Shown: positions 18,769-27,541, numbered from the stretch's first letter. The stretch: DNA of 64,000 bases from Kurthia sibirica (GCF_003143975.1 NZ_QFVR01000002.1:1-64000), one strand, 5' to 3'. Numbers and translations are program-made. The notes: a model not told the origin generated them from the sequence alone.

Positions 18769-19427
18769 GTACATTTATAGATGACTGGGGAGAGCTGCTC
18801 TGGAAAGGTATTATTGAAACCTTTCAAATGACGAGTATTTCACTTATTATCGCTATTTTAATCGGTGTACCACTGGGTATTGCCGTCGTATTAACAAGAC
18901 CAGGTCAATTATTAGCTAATCGGGTAGTCTATCAAATTTTAAATATTATGATCAATATTGTACGATCTATCCCTTTTATTATTTTATTATTCTTCATAAT
19001 TCCTTTTACGAAGTACATCGTTGGTACGACAATTGGCGTGCAAGGTATTATTGTTCCCTTGGTTCTTTATACAGCACCTTATATCGCTCGCTTAATGGAA
19101 TCTGCTTTTTTAGAAGTAGATCAAGGTGTGATTGAAGCCTATAAAGCAATGGGTATGAAAAAAAGGCAGATCATTTGGCATGTCTTGCTACGCGAAGCAC
19201 GTCCTTCGATGATTCTTGGGCTTACACTTGCAGTCATTAGTCTAATAGGTGCAACGGCAATGGCCGGCTTGGTTGGAGGCGGTGGACTTGGTGATATTGC
19301 CTATCGCTACGGTTTCCAACAATATAAAACAGAATTAATGTATGTTGTTGTTGCAATGCTCATTATTCTCGTACAAATTATTCAAACCATTGGTAATAGA
19401 TGGGCAGCTCGTTTAAAACGCAATTAA
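18765..19427 (+). CDS. metI: Methionine ABC transporter permease MetI
   Basis: 220 residues with five hydrophobic segments and the EAA loop (EAYKAMGMKKRQIIWHVLLREARP) that docks on MetN. It overlaps metN by 4 bp and ends the operon; a bidirectional terminator lies 65 bp downstream. Confidence 0.94.
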   Translation: MSTFIDDWGELLWKGIIETFQMTSISLIIAILIGVPLGIAVVLTRPGQLLANRVVYQILNIMINIVRSIPFIILLFFIIPFTKYIVGTTIGVQGIIVPLVLYTAPYIARLMESAFLEVDQGVIEAYKAMGMKKRQIIWHVLLREARPSMILGLTLAVISLIGATAMAGLVGGGGLGDIAYRYGFQQYKTELMYVVVAMLIILVQIIQTIGNRWAARLKRN

Positions 19428-19491
19428 AATAGGTCTACGTCAAATATTGGGTGGTATTGTTTGAAAACCCCAACAACTAGTATAGAATCAT

Positions 19492-19528
19492 AAAAAAGTC
19501 TGAAATCAAATTGATTTCAGACTTTTTT
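19492..19528. terminator. Bidirectional terminator after metI
   Basis: An 18-bp perfect stem with core AAGTCTGAAATCAA (19492-19509 with 19511-19528) and essentially no loop, flanked by A- and T-runs. It overlaps the stop codon of the convergent minus-strand gene. Confidence 0.88.
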
Positions 19529-20159
19529 TACGTTTTTTAACCATAAAATAAATAGCAATTAGAGTGATGGCTAAAATAGCAACAATTAATGGATTATGAA
19601 TAAATAATGCAATTATACTAAATGACGCAGAAGATAACACTAGACCATAGATTAAATTACCACATGTTGTAGCAACAACAAAATGACTAAGTTTTATTGA
19701 ACTTAAACCTGATACAATATTAATAAGGTTTGTTGGCATAAATGGTAGTATTCGCCCTAAAAAAACGAACATAAAACCATTTTTTTTAATTTTTTCTTCA
19801 TATTTATGCAACTTTGTTTTCGCAAAAGCGTTAGGAAATATGTAACGAATCGATAAAAATATGAGTGTGCTACCAATAACACTACATAATGCGCTTAAAA
19901 AATAACCCGGCCAAAAGCCAAATAAAGATATATTAATAGTAATAACAAGGACAAGCGGTATAAATGTAAATAAATTTTGCAAAATCATAATAACAAGCAT
20001 AATGGCGAAAACAATTAAAATATTATTATGTGCTAAATGTGTAATCATATCTGGTGATAGATCTGAGACATCTATACCACTTCGATAAATGATGAAAAAT
20101 ATTGTGAGTACAATAGCAAGATAGGCTGTTGCCCGAATAGTTAACTTTTTTCGATTCAT
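19506..20159 (-). CDS. TVP38/TMEM64 (DedA-like, VTT domain) membrane protein
   Basis: 217 residues with about five or six hydrophobic segments and the VTT-domain signature: FGFWPGYFLSALCSVIGSTLIFLSIRY, then FLGRILPFMPTNLINIVSGLS. Members of this family act in lipid scrambling or membrane homeostasis; the specific role is unknown. Start ATG behind AAGGAG. It is divergent from the M-box/corA unit with about 230 bp between its start and that promoter. Confidence 0.8.
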   Translation of the reverse strand: MNRKKLTIRATAYLAIVLTIFFIIYRSGIDVSDLSPDMITHLAHNNILIVFAIMLVIMILQNLFTFIPLVLVITINISLFGFWPGYFLSALCSVIGSTLIFLSIRYIFPNAFAKTKLHKYEEKIKKNGFMFVFLGRILPFMPTNLINIVSGLSSIKLSHFVVATTCGNLIYGLVLSSASFSIIALFIHNPLIVAILAITLIAIYFMVKKRKKSLKSI

Positions 20160-20391
20160 ACTAAAACTCCTTAAAAAACCTATACTATTTGTTTTCTAAA
20201 AAAAGTCACTAAAACAGTATATTCATTTTTTTACACAATATCAAATACAGGAAATACAATATATGGGATTAAATTGTTATTTTTTTAAAATATTTATTTA
20301 TTATAATATTTCAATCATTGTTATGACTGACTTTATACGGTTATTCTGTTTTTACATATATGGGTTCCTGTTTAAAAACATTTTTTTGCGG

Positions 20392-20420
20392 TTGACAGTT
20401 TGAAATATAGTTGTTATGCT
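20392..20420 (+). promoter_or_regulatory. Sigma-A promoter of the M-box/corA transcript
   Basis: TTGACA (20392-20397), 17-bp spacer, TATGCT (20415-20420). It is a full-consensus -35 and a good -10 placed about 30 bp before the M-box aptamer. Confidence 0.8.
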
Positions 20421-20447
20421 TCATCTCGTATTCACATCAAATTATTA

Positions 20448-20612
20448 TTCCTCGTTAGGTGAGGCTCCTATATGAAGATATGCTGCTGCCCAGAAACGTC
20501 CAAAGACGCCAATGGGTCAACAGGAATCATCGAGTTAAGGTGATTTTTAACGTAGCTGGACTTAAACGTCCTATGTCATATAGTGCTAAAACTCTACGAA
20601 AGGGGCTTATGT
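20448..20612 (+). promoter_or_regulatory. M-box magnesium riboswitch (ykoK leader)
   Basis: The near-invariant M-box segments are present in order: CTCGTTAGGTGAGGCTCC, ATATGCTGCTGCCC, AAACGTCCAAAGACGCC, AATGGGTCAACAGGAATC, AAGGTGATTTTTAACG, CCTATGTCATATAGTGC and TAAAACTCTACGA. It binds several Mg2+ ions and, when saturated, allows the terminator at 20647-20677 to form, shutting off the magnesium transporter downstream. Confidence 0.96.
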
Positions 20613-20646
20613 AAAGATGCATGGACTTTCTTTGTGCATTTATTTA

Positions 20647-20677
20647 ACATCCCTTTTCGTCGAGGGGTGTTTTTTTA
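20647..20677 (+). terminator. M-box expression-platform terminator
   Basis: ACATCCCT (20647-20654) pairs with AGGGGTGT (20663-20670), followed by a run of seven to eight T. This is the Mg2+-dependent off switch. Confidence 0.88.
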
Positions 20678-20712
20678 TTTGAAATTTATTATGACAAAGG
20701 AGTGAGGATCAC

Positions 20713-20793
20713 ATGGATAGTAGTCCTGAACCACATCACATACATCAAATACAGCTATGCAGAAAACCCTCAATGATAAGCTTTTTTGCATAA
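20713..20793 (+). CDS. 26-codon upstream ORF between M-box and corA
   Basis: ATG at 20713 follows a strong AAAGGAG ribosome binding site (20696-20702) and runs 26 codons to TAA at 20791-20793, 15 bp before corA. The peptide begins MDSSPEPHHIHQ and ends SMISFFA. Its last third overlaps a stem-loop (ATGCAGAAAA, 20757-20766, with TTTTTTGCAT, 20782-20791), and the corA ribosome binding site begins directly after. It could be a regulatory leader peptide or a small protein; I do not recognise the sequence. Expression is inferred only from the ribosome binding site and location. Confidence 0.5.
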   Translation: MDSSPEPHHIHQIQLCRKPSMISFFA

Positions 20794-20808
20794 TAAAGGA
20801 GAAACCCT

Positions 20809-21780
20809 ATGATTAAAACACATTTATTTAATAAGGCTAACAATGAAATTATTCACGATGTACAATTGGATAACATACAGATGGCGACCGCCAACAAAGA
20901 AAATTTACTTTGGATTGATTTATATGATTATGACAATGTTGAACTACAGCAATTAGCACAATTATTCGATTTCCATGAATTAACAATAGAAGATTGCTTA
21001 GCTGTTGATACGCGCCCCAAAATGGATATGTATAAAAATTATTCATTTTTCGTCTTTCATGCTGCTGTCTATAAAGAATATAAAGACACTGAAATCACGA
21101 CCGAAACATTGAATATTTTTGTCGGCGATCATTATGTTATTACGGTGCATAAGCAAAAGTTAAAATGGCTCGCTCACATGGAAATGTTTGCACTAAAGGA
21201 TACACGCTTTATGAGCGGTGGAGCTGATTTACTTCTGCATACAATTATAGATGGTATTACCGATGAATATTTCCCTGTCTTAGATCGTATTCGTAGTCGC
21301 ATCGATGAACTAGAAGATACGATGTATGACTATCCAGCAAAAAAAATCACCGATGAATTTTTAGCTTTAAAACGTTCTATTATTTTAATTCGTCAAACGA
21401 TTATGCCGCAAAGACGAATCTTTTCAATGGTCAGTGGCAAATGGCAATTTCCCGTACACGAGGTAAATGAGCCATTTTTCAAAGATTTAAACGACCACCT
21501 TGAACGCATTGTCGATTCTACGGAAACCCATCAAGAACTTGTGAATAGTGCCCTTGATACGTATTATTCCATCATCAGCGCAAAATCAATTGATAAACTC
21601 AATATTTTAACAGTCATTTCTACAATTATGCTGCCACTATCAGTCATCGCTAGTTTTTTCGGCATGAATGTGCCACTACCATTCCAAGACGAGTGGTGGT
21701 CAACTATTGTCATCACTGCAGGTCTTGGTGTCTTCACATATGCTATGTGGAAATACTTCACGAAAATGGTTACACAATAA
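20809..21780 (+). CDS. corA: CorA-type magnesium/cobalt transporter
   Basis: 323 residues: a large cytoplasmic N-terminal domain, then two transmembrane helices with the signature FFGMNVP (GMN motif) at the end of the first. Mediates Mg2+ influx as a pentamer. Start behind AAAGGAG at 20795-20801. Control by an M-box and a possible leader ORF supports Mg2+ as the physiological ion. Long palindromic terminator downstream. Confidence 0.94.
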   Translation: MIKTHLFNKANNEIIHDVQLDNIQMATANKENLLWIDLYDYDNVELQQLAQLFDFHELTIEDCLAVDTRPKMDMYKNYSFFVFHAAVYKEYKDTEITTETLNIFVGDHYVITVHKQKLKWLAHMEMFALKDTRFMSGGADLLLHTIIDGITDEYFPVLDRIRSRIDELEDTMYDYPAKKITDEFLALKRSIILIRQTIMPQRRIFSMVSGKWQFPVHEVNEPFFKDLNDHLERIVDSTETHQELVNSALDTYYSIISAKSIDKLNILTVISTIMLPLSVIASFFGMNVPLPFQDEWWSTIVITAGLGVFTYAMWKYFTKMVTQ

Positions 21781-21858
21781 TTACAACAAATGCAGCAGTA
21801 AACAGCAATTAATAGACAGATATAGTCCAGCATAATAATGCAATCGCCTATTATTCGA

Positions 21859-21914
21859 CAATCTAAAAAATAACCAGTTTTCGATAATTAATCGAAAACT
21901 GGTTATTTAGATTG
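21859..21914. terminator. Bidirectional terminator between corA and aim24
   Basis: A 26-bp nearly perfect stem with core TAACCAGTTTTCGAT and a 4-nt loop, with A- and T-rich tails. It serves both convergent genes. Confidence 0.88.
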
Positions 21915-22008
21915 TTACTACCTGTATTCTTTGTAGAGCTTTTTTGTTGTGTCTCACCTAAAGGGGCAGCAGTACTTATATGAAATTATGATAAAAACCT
22001 AGTTCGGT

Positions 22009-22701
22009 TTAACCTCCTGTTGTTCTATACACTTCTTCAAATGGTTGCACGATGACAAAACCTTCACCTGAAAACTCCATTTGAATGGATTCACCACTAC
22101 CACGACCGATAAATGTTCGTAAGCTGATATCCGTTTTAAATTCTGGTTTTAAATTACCTGACCACGCTACCGTAGCATTTGGATCCGTTAAAATAGGATT
22201 CTCCGATGTCACTCTAATCGTTAATGGCTCAAAATGTGTTGTGATGGCCACTTTACCTTGACCATCTAATAGTACATTAAACAAACCACCAGAAGCGATG
22301 CCAGCCATTTTACGCATCAAGCGAATATCCCAGTTTACTGATGGTTCAAAAGCAAGTAAATTATTGCCATTGACTGAAATTGAATCTTGCTCCAAATCAA
22401 AAATAACAATTTTTTTACCTTGATCTGCCAAGTATAACTTCCCTTCACCAGTAGCTTTCATTAATGCGGTACCCTCTCCAGTGAATGCTTTTTTAAACAT
22501 TTTCCCGAGACCATGCTCTAACACTTTTTCACGTTCAAATTTAATATTACCTGTATAAGAAATCATGGAGCCCATCTTTGCCCAAACCTGACCATCCAAA
22601 TTCACTTCTAAAACACGCTCTGTTTCCAATTCAAAAAACGAATTTTTTGTTGCATCTTCCTGTGTCTCTTTTAAAAAGTCGTCCAACGAATAATTACTCA
22701 T
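22009..22701 (-). CDS. AIM24 family protein
   Basis: About 230 residues, beta-rich and Gly-rich, with AIM24/TIM24-type segments such as VWAKMGSMISYTGNIKFER, GEGTALMKATGEGKLYLADQG and FIGRGSGESIQMEFSGEGFVIVQP. The bacterial function is not established. The ribosome binding site GGAGG selects the ATG at 22701 rather than the TTG one codon earlier. Stand-alone gene with terminators on both sides. Confidence 0.85.
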   Translation of the reverse strand: MSNYSLDDFLKETQEDATKNSFFELETERVLEVNLDGQVWAKMGSMISYTGNIKFEREKVLEHGLGKMFKKAFTGEGTALMKATGEGKLYLADQGKKIVIFDLEQDSISVNGNNLLAFEPSVNWDIRLMRKMAGIASGGLFNVLLDGQGKVAITTHFEPLTIRVTSENPILTDPNATVAWSGNLKPEFKTDISLRTFIGRGSGESIQMEFSGEGFVIVQPFEEVYRTTGG

Positions 22702-22745
22702 CAAATTCCCTCCTACAGTTTTTTACATTATACCATTTTAATAAC

Positions 22746-22786
22746 AAAAAACCGAAACCGCGCCACAGCGCAATTTCGGTTTTTTT
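22746..22786. terminator. Hairpin with A/T tails (AACCGAAA... stem)
   Basis: AAAAAACCGAAA pairs with TTTCGGTTTTTT around a GC-rich inner hairpin (GCGC...GCGC). It lies upstream of aim24 and downstream of kbl; it can terminate in either direction. Confidence 0.7.
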
Positions 22787-22844
22787 GGCTCTATTATATA
22801 TGTTGGGGTATTAAAACAATTCATGTTTTAGACAATTAGAAATA

Positions 22845-22946
22845 GCGAGAGCTTTCCGCCGACAAGTAACGCACTATTTATTTTCATCGTAGGTGAAAAT
22901 AAAGGATTGCTTACTACTTGTTTTTCTGCAGGAGTCCTCGCCATTT
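22845..22946. repeat. Degenerate Bacillales-type intergenic repeat with long stem-loop
   Basis: Begins GCGAGAGCTTTCCGCC and ends TGCAGGAGTCCTCGCC, which resembles, in reverse orientation, the edges of the CGACTCCTG...-type repeat seen at 12205-12416. Between them ACAAGTA (from about 22862) and TACTTGT frame a long imperfect hairpin including TTTATTTTCA with TGAAAATAAA. No ORF. The remaining bases from 22787 to 23077 show no other feature. Confidence 0.4.
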
Positions 22947-23076
22947 CTTTTAATCATGATGAACATACCTAAAAATAGACAGAAAAAAGCACATAAAATG
23001 GTTTGAACGATTTAGAGCGAAGATCTTACTAACATTCAAGTATAAAGAAGTTGGTTTACATCTGGGCTAAATGAAA

Positions 23077-23113
23077 AAGGTGAATGAAATTGAAAATCCA
23101 ATTTCATTCACCC
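23077..23113 (-). terminator. Terminator downstream of kbl
   Basis: A 14-bp stem GGTGAATGAAATTG with CAATTTCATTCACC and a 6-nt loop; on the minus strand the stem is followed by TTTTTCATTT. It lies 75 bp after the kbl stop codon. Confidence 0.8.
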
Positions 23114-23187
23114 CAACATTTGACACAGAGCTATTTTTTTACGCTCAAATATGGCCATGTTTTTATACGTATGCGCAATCCTCTTTA

Positions 23188-24378
23188 TTAATTAATAATA
23201 CCTAGTTCTTTCCCAACTTTTTCATAAATAACAAGTGCATCATCTAACATCGCTTGCGTATGTGCTGCTGATGGCATATTGCGTACACGCCCCGTTCCTT
23301 TTTGAACAGTTGGGAAGACGATTGACTTAGCATATACACCTTCTTCTAATAAACGGCGAGAAAATTGCTGTGTCAATTTTTCTTCTCCAATTATACATGG
23401 TGTAATCGGTGTTTCGGAATTGCCAATATTAAAGCCTAATTTTTTTAAACCAGCTTTTAAATAATCGCCATTTTCCCATAACTGATCGTGAAGTTCTGTT
23501 GAATCAATCAACATTTGAAGCGCCGCTGTAATAGCAGCTACATCTGCAGGTGGTAATGCTGTCGAGAATAAGAATGGACGAGATCGCACTTTCAGCCAGT
23601 CAATCATATTTTGTTTACCCGCAACATAACCGCCAACAACACCAATTGCTTTCGATAAAGTACCCATTTGGAAATCAATATCATTCTGTAATCCAAAATG
23701 TTTGACTGTACCCATCCCTTTACCTGTAACACCTGAACCATGGGCATCATCAACATATGTGATTAGGTCAAATTCTTTTGCTATTTCCACAATTTCAGGA
23801 AGTTTTGCAATATCACCATCCATTGAAAATACGCCATCTGTAATCACCATAATTTTTTTGTAAAGACCCGATTCTACTGCAGCTTGTGCTTTGTTACGAA
23901 GATCCGTCATATCCGAGTGATTAAAAGCAATTATTTTAGCTTTGGATAAGCGACAACCATCAATAATTGAAGCATGATTCAATGCATCCGATAAAATAGC
24001 ATCATTTTTATCCATGACAGCTGAAATTGCAGCCATATTACAATTGAAACCCGATTGATACGAAATCGCAGCTTCTGTACCTTTGAATTCTGCTAATTTC
24101 TCCTCTAATTTCACATGAAGATCGAGTGTACCATTAATTGTACGAACTGCACCGGCACCAACGCCATAGACATCAATTGTTTGTTTAGCTACTTCTTTTA
24201 GTTGTGCATTCGTTGCTAATCCAAGATAGTTATTCGCTGAAAGATTAATAAGATTTTTACCTTTAATTTTTATAATGGGACCATTTGGACCTTCTACAGG
24301 TTCAATTTCATTGTATAATCCTTGATCGCGAAGCTCTTTTAAATTTTCTTCTAAAAATGAATGTAATGCTTTAGACAA
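23188..24378 (-). CDS. kbl: Glycine C-acetyltransferase (2-amino-3-ketobutyrate CoA ligase)
   Basis: PLP enzyme that cleaves 2-amino-3-ketobutyrate with CoA to glycine and acetyl-CoA, the second step of threonine breakdown after Tdh. Motifs: [22 protein letters not shown] and the PLP lysine in GTLSKAIG. The open frame extends to 24495, but family proteins start near SKALHSFL. The GGAAGGA ribosome binding site (24394-24388) abuts the ATG at 24387 and is ideally spaced (9 bp) for a TTG at 24378, which I take as the start (about 396 residues). Three CTGTC direct repeats lie upstream at 24516, 24530 and 24547. Confidence 0.88.
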   Translation of the reverse strand: MSKALHSFLEENLKELRDQGLYNEIEPVEGPNGPIIKIKGKNLINLSANNYLGLATNAQLKEVAKQTIDVYGVGAGAVRTINGTLDLHVKLEEKLAEFKGTEAAISYQSGFNCNMAAISAVMDKNDAILSDALNHASIIDGCRLSKAKIIAFNHSDMTDLRNKAQAAVESGLYKKIMVITDGVFSMDGDIAKLPEIVEIAKEFDLITYVDDAHGSGVTGKGMGTVKHFGLQNDIDFQMGTLSKAIGVVGGYVAGKQNMIDWLKVRSRPFLFSTALPPADVAAITAALQMLIDSTELHDQLWENGDYLKAGLKKLGFNIGNSETPITPCIIGEEKLTQQFSRRLLEEGVYAKSIVFPTVQKGTGRVRNMPSAAHTQAMLDDALVIYEKVGKELGIIN

Positions 24379-24655
24379 TTGAATCATTCCTTCCACTGCA
24401 TAATACATATATTGTAGCATAATAAAGATTTTTTCACACTCGACAAAGACAGACAAACCATTGATACTATTGGTTTTACAGCTTTTTTTCAGCATTGTAT
24501 TTCCACAAAGAACAACTGTCTATTTTTATCTGTCTAATAAAAACAACTGTCCAATTGACATGGAATAATTCGAGAAAAATAAGTTTGATGTCAGCCACAA
24601 CAACTGAACATGAACATTTCAAAAAATAGAGTGATTTAGATTAGCTAATAGTTTA

Positions 24656-24696
24656 AAAGCCCAATTCTTTGTAGGCTATACAAAGAATTGGGCTTT
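24656..24696 (-). terminator. Terminator downstream of yczE
   Basis: An 18-bp perfect stem with core AAAGCCCAATTCTTTGTA and a 5-nt loop, with TTTTAAA following on the minus strand. The rest of 24379-24655 holds kbl upstream DNA and no gene. Confidence 0.88.
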
Positions 24697-24700
24697 ATGA

Positions 24701-25327
24701 TTATGCTTTTTTAGCCGTTGCTGATGCAAAATAATCGAAGGCTAACAAACTATATTTCATCGCAATTTGAATGACTGGTCCAAGTGCGAATACCATAATG
24801 ACTGTACCGAGACCAATCGGTCCTCCGATTAAATAACCAGCAACTGCAACAAAAAATTCCATTCCTGTTCTGGCGACAGTGATGCTTAGCTTCATCTTAT
24901 CTACCGCAATCAGCATTAAACTATCACGTGGACCTGCTCCCAATCCAGCCGCAATATAAATAGCATCGCCTATACCTAAAATAATAACACCAAGTACAAA
25001 ATAGAGTAACTGTATGCTTGCTGTATGTACTTCAGGTATTAACGCATTAAAAATATCGATGAATGTGCCGGTTAATAACATATTGGCAATCGTTCCTATT
25101 TTCGGAAGCGTACGTAAGACAAGTGCGCTAATAATAATGATGATGAGGCCAATGATAATCGACCACATACCGATGGTTAATCCAAATGTATTAAATAGTC
25201 CCACATGAAGCACATCCCATGAACCGACTCCATAACGCTGACCTTTAATCGTTAATGCAACACCAAAAGCTAAAACCGCTAAACCTGTAACAAAAAATGT
25301 CCAACGTAAAACAAGATGATCTTTCAT
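24701..25327 (-). CDS. yczE: YczE/YitT-like integral membrane protein
   Basis: About 208 residues with five hydrophobic segments and the motifs YGVGSWDVLHVGL and GLGAGPRDSLML, which match the YczE-type membrane proteins (related to YitT). Function unknown; in Bacillus subtilis yczE sits by the surfactin locus. The frame opens at 25354, but the GGGGGG purine tract at 25340-25335 selects the ATG at 25327. A terminator-like hairpin directly abuts this ribosome binding site. Confidence 0.75.
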   Translation of the reverse strand: MKDHLVLRWTFFVTGLAVLAFGVALTIKGQRYGVGSWDVLHVGLFNTFGLTIGMWSIIIGLIIIIISALVLRTLPKIGTIANMLLTGTFIDIFNALIPEVHTASIQLLYFVLGVIILGIGDAIYIAAGLGAGPRDSLMLIAVDKMKLSITVARTGMEFFVAVAGYLIGGPIGLGTVIMVFALGPVIQIAMKYSLLAFDYFASATAKKA

Positions 25328-25340
25328 ATTTTTTCCCCCC

Positions 25341-25369
25341 AAAAAAAACCTCATTTATATGAGGTTTTT
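25341..25369 (-). terminator. Terminator hairpin abutting the yczE ribosome binding site
   Basis: AAAAACCTCAT (25344-25354) pairs with ATGAGGTTTTT (25359-25369), and on the minus strand it ends in eight T directly followed by GGGGGG. It can end the upstream ybaK transcript, but it also lies inside any transcript that reaches yczE, so it may act as an attenuator. Confidence 0.75.
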
Positions 25370-25381
25370 CGCACAAACTAC

Positions 25382-25411
25382 ATTGTAACAAATGATATGC
25401 ATTAATCACAA
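25382..25411 (-). promoter_or_regulatory. Possible promoter of yczE
   Basis: On the minus strand TTGTGA (25411-25406), 18-bp spacer, TACAAT (25387-25382), overlapping the ybaK stop codon. Transcription would begin only a few bases before the hairpin at 25341-25369. Confidence 0.4.
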
Positions 25412-25890
25412 GTTATTGAACCAAATGTAGCATTCGTTATATGGGCTAAATGCTGTGGTGCGATAAGAATTTGCATGCCTCTCTTACCTGCACTAATAAA
25501 TAGTTCATCTTGTTGTTGTGCCGTGTCGTCAATAACTGTCGGAAATTGTTTTTTCATGCCGATTGGTGAGCAACCACCACGAATATAACCTGTAGTTGGT
25601 AGTAAATCTTTCACATGAAGCATATCTATTTTCTTTTCACCAACAAATTTTGCTGCTGCTTTTAAATCAAGCTCACATGCTACGGGTATGACAAAAACAT
25701 ATAGTTGATTTTTCCCGGTGATCGCAACAAGTGTTTTAAAGACTTTCTCAACAGCTTCACCAATTTCCTGTGCTGCTGTTACGCCATCTAAATGTGCTTC
25801 ATCAACTGTATATTCTTTTAAAGAGAACGGTATTTTTTTTTGTTCCAATAGCCGTACTGCATTTGTCTTTTGAATTTTTTTTGCCATCAT
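25402..25890 (-). CDS. ybaK: Cys-tRNA(Pro)/Cys-tRNA(Cys) deacylase YbaK/EbsC
   Basis: 162 residues of the YbaK/ProX editing-domain family: KVFKTLVAITGKNQLYVFVIPV, the conserved Lys in DLKAAAKFVGEKKI and the GYIRGGCSPIGMKKQFPTVIDD motif. Hydrolyses Cys mischarged on tRNA-Pro. It follows a hypothetical gene by 12 bp and is probably co-transcribed with it. Confidence 0.9.
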   Translation of the reverse strand: MMAKKIQKTNAVRLLEQKKIPFSLKEYTVDEAHLDGVTAAQEIGEAVEKVFKTLVAITGKNQLYVFVIPVACELDLKAAAKFVGEKKIDMLHVKDLLPTTGYIRGGCSPIGMKKQFPTVIDDTAQQQDELFISAGKRGMQILIAPQHLAHITNATFGSITCD

Positions 25891-25902
25891 AAAACTCCAT
25901 TC

Positions 25903-26403
25903 CTATGCTGTGCGATAAATCATAGGCTGTAAAATTTTAAAGCCGCCTTTTGCCATCGTCATTTGAAATGTATATGTGGCAATTGCTTTTTCAGTCAAAC
26001 GTTCTTTCGCCATTTGTTTCGCATTTTTCACATCAAAAATAGGTGCATGCGGAAGACCTGTTTCCGGGAGGAGATGTACTGAAACATTGCTATTTAACAT
26101 TAATTGTACCGGTGTCGCTCCACCCTTTTGTTTACTATATATTTGATGATCCACATCTAATTGAAGTTGCTCATTGACTGCATCTTGCTTTAGTTGATCA
26201 ATTGATTGTTGAATCTCTGGCTGGTTTTCAAGTTCTTTTTTACCTGTCAGTAAATCCATTAACTGTTCAATAGCTGGATTTTGCGTTGGTGTAAAATACT
26301 TTGCATTTTTACGGTATGCATCATCAGCACTTTTTGATGTTACTAATTTCTTTCGAGCTTCCACTTCTGTAAAACGATTATTTAATAATGCTGCTAATTT
26401 CAT
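25903..26403 (-). CDS. Hypothetical protein (166 aa)
   Basis: I do not recognise this family. It is a soluble, Lys/Gln-rich protein with a helical N-terminal half, and a C-terminal half with alternating hydrophobic residues around VQLMLNSNVSVHLLPETGLPHAP. No signal peptide or membrane segment. Ribosome binding site AAAGGAGGG with good spacing. It shares a likely operon with ybaK, which gives no firm functional clue. The 298 bp upstream (26404-26701) show no gene, hairpin or clear promoter. Confidence 0.6.
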   Translation of the reverse strand: MKLAALLNNRFTEVEARKKLVTSKSADDAYRKNAKYFTPTQNPAIEQLMDLLTGKKELENQPEIQQSIDQLKQDAVNEQLQLDVDHQIYSKQKGGATPVQLMLNSNVSVHLLPETGLPHAPIFDVKNAKQMAKERLTEKAIATYTFQMTMAKGGFKILQPMIYRTA

Positions 26404-26701
26404 TTAATCCCTCCTTTTCACTACGCTTATAGGTAAAATAATTTTACCATGTCTGCCATGCCTTTAACACCAACGAATTACACAGGTCAACTAAAAATTA
26501 CACATGAATAAATAGAACCAAAGACATCATATAAATCCAGCATTAGTAACTATATATCCGTATTAATTTAATACCAATTTGATTTTCATATCACAACAAA
26601 ACATCCGAATACTTTTAGATTAAATCGGCTTATATTGCTAAATGTTTAGCTCTTGTTCATTTTTCTGTACAGCTTGAACAACCATACGAATTTCCCAATA
26701 C

Positions 26702-27151
26702 TTATTCTATTATATAGTCCATCCATACATCACTTTCTTGAAAGCCAAATTTTTTATAGACAGGCTTTCCTAATTCCGATGCACCTAACCATAGTTGATT
26801 GACTTGTCGTGCTTTCGCTACTTCCACTAATTTTTCTAAAAGTGTTGTCGCAATACCACGCTTGCGATAATTTGGTTCTGTATACATATTGGTGACATAG
26901 CCTTTGATACTTGAGCCACTGGAGAATGATGGTGGAAATTCATAGAATACCAATGCACCACAAGCAACGATTCGACCTTCATCCTCCAATAAAATTTGAA
27001 TCAAATCATGATCTTGCATTTTTGACGTAAAAAACTGTCTTAATTCGTCATCAATCAAACGATTTGCTACGCCCCCTTCATCGATTAATTGCTTTTTACG
27101 TAATTCACATAGTTGTTCAATATCTTCCATTGTCGCTTGACGATAATGCAT
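26702..27151 (-). CDS. GNAT family N-acetyltransferase
   Basis: About 149 residues with the GNAT fold. The acetyl-CoA-binding motif A is NYRKRGIATTLLEKLVEVA (R-x-x-G-I-A), preceded by the YVTNMYTEP strand. The substrate is unknown. The frame opens with a GTG at 27160, but AAAGGG is 8 bp from the ATG at 27151, the better start. Confidence 0.85.
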   Translation of the reverse strand: MHYRQATMEDIEQLCELRKKQLIDEGGVANRLIDDELRQFFTSKMQDHDLIQILLEDEGRIVACGALVFYEFPPSFSSGSSIKGYVTNMYTEPNYRKRGIATTLLEKLVEVAKARQVNQLWLGASELGKPVYKKFGFQESDVWMDYIIE

Positions 27152-27160
27152 AATCAGCAC

Positions 27161-27462
27161 CCTTTCTTTTAACTACTATCTATTATTTTTACATTGATTA
27201 CATTATATAACAAATAATTCATCTGATTACGTATAAAGATTACAATATCATACTGGCACGCTTACTTTGAATGGGTTTTTTGTGGACCCGATCATAAGAA
27301 ATGGTAGAGGTTTGTACAACTCTTCCTATTTTGATGATTTCTGAACAATCTTTCCTCTACTATTTTTTTGATCAAATCATTACGCTAAAGGTGAATAGAT
27401 GACTGTTCATCTACAATCATGCTCTTTGTCCTAAGTTGCTCGTAGTCGTTCCTGTGTAGGAC
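27161..27462. other. Intergenic region between GNAT and topB terminator
   Basis: No ORF with a ribosome binding site on either strand. A dyad TTGTCCTA (about 27426) and TAGGACAA (about 27456) could form a hairpin before the topB terminator. Otherwise only AT-rich DNA. Confidence 0.4.
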
Positions 27463-27521
27463 AATAAAAAAGCCCCAAATGGGACACTTTTTTCTAAAGT
27501 GTCGACTATTCGAGGCTTTGT
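27463..27521 (-). terminator. Terminator downstream of topB
   Basis: On the minus strand AAAGCCTCGAATAG...GACACTTT folds back on AAAGTGTCCCATTTGGGGCTTT and is followed by a T-run. The stem is long but imperfect. Confidence 0.75.
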
Positions 27522-27541
27522 TTGTCATGCTATTCTTGTTC

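Noticed and set aside
27255-27275. TGGCAC as a second sigma-54 promoter
   Set aside because: There is no GC doublet 10 bp after the GG, so the -12 element is missing.
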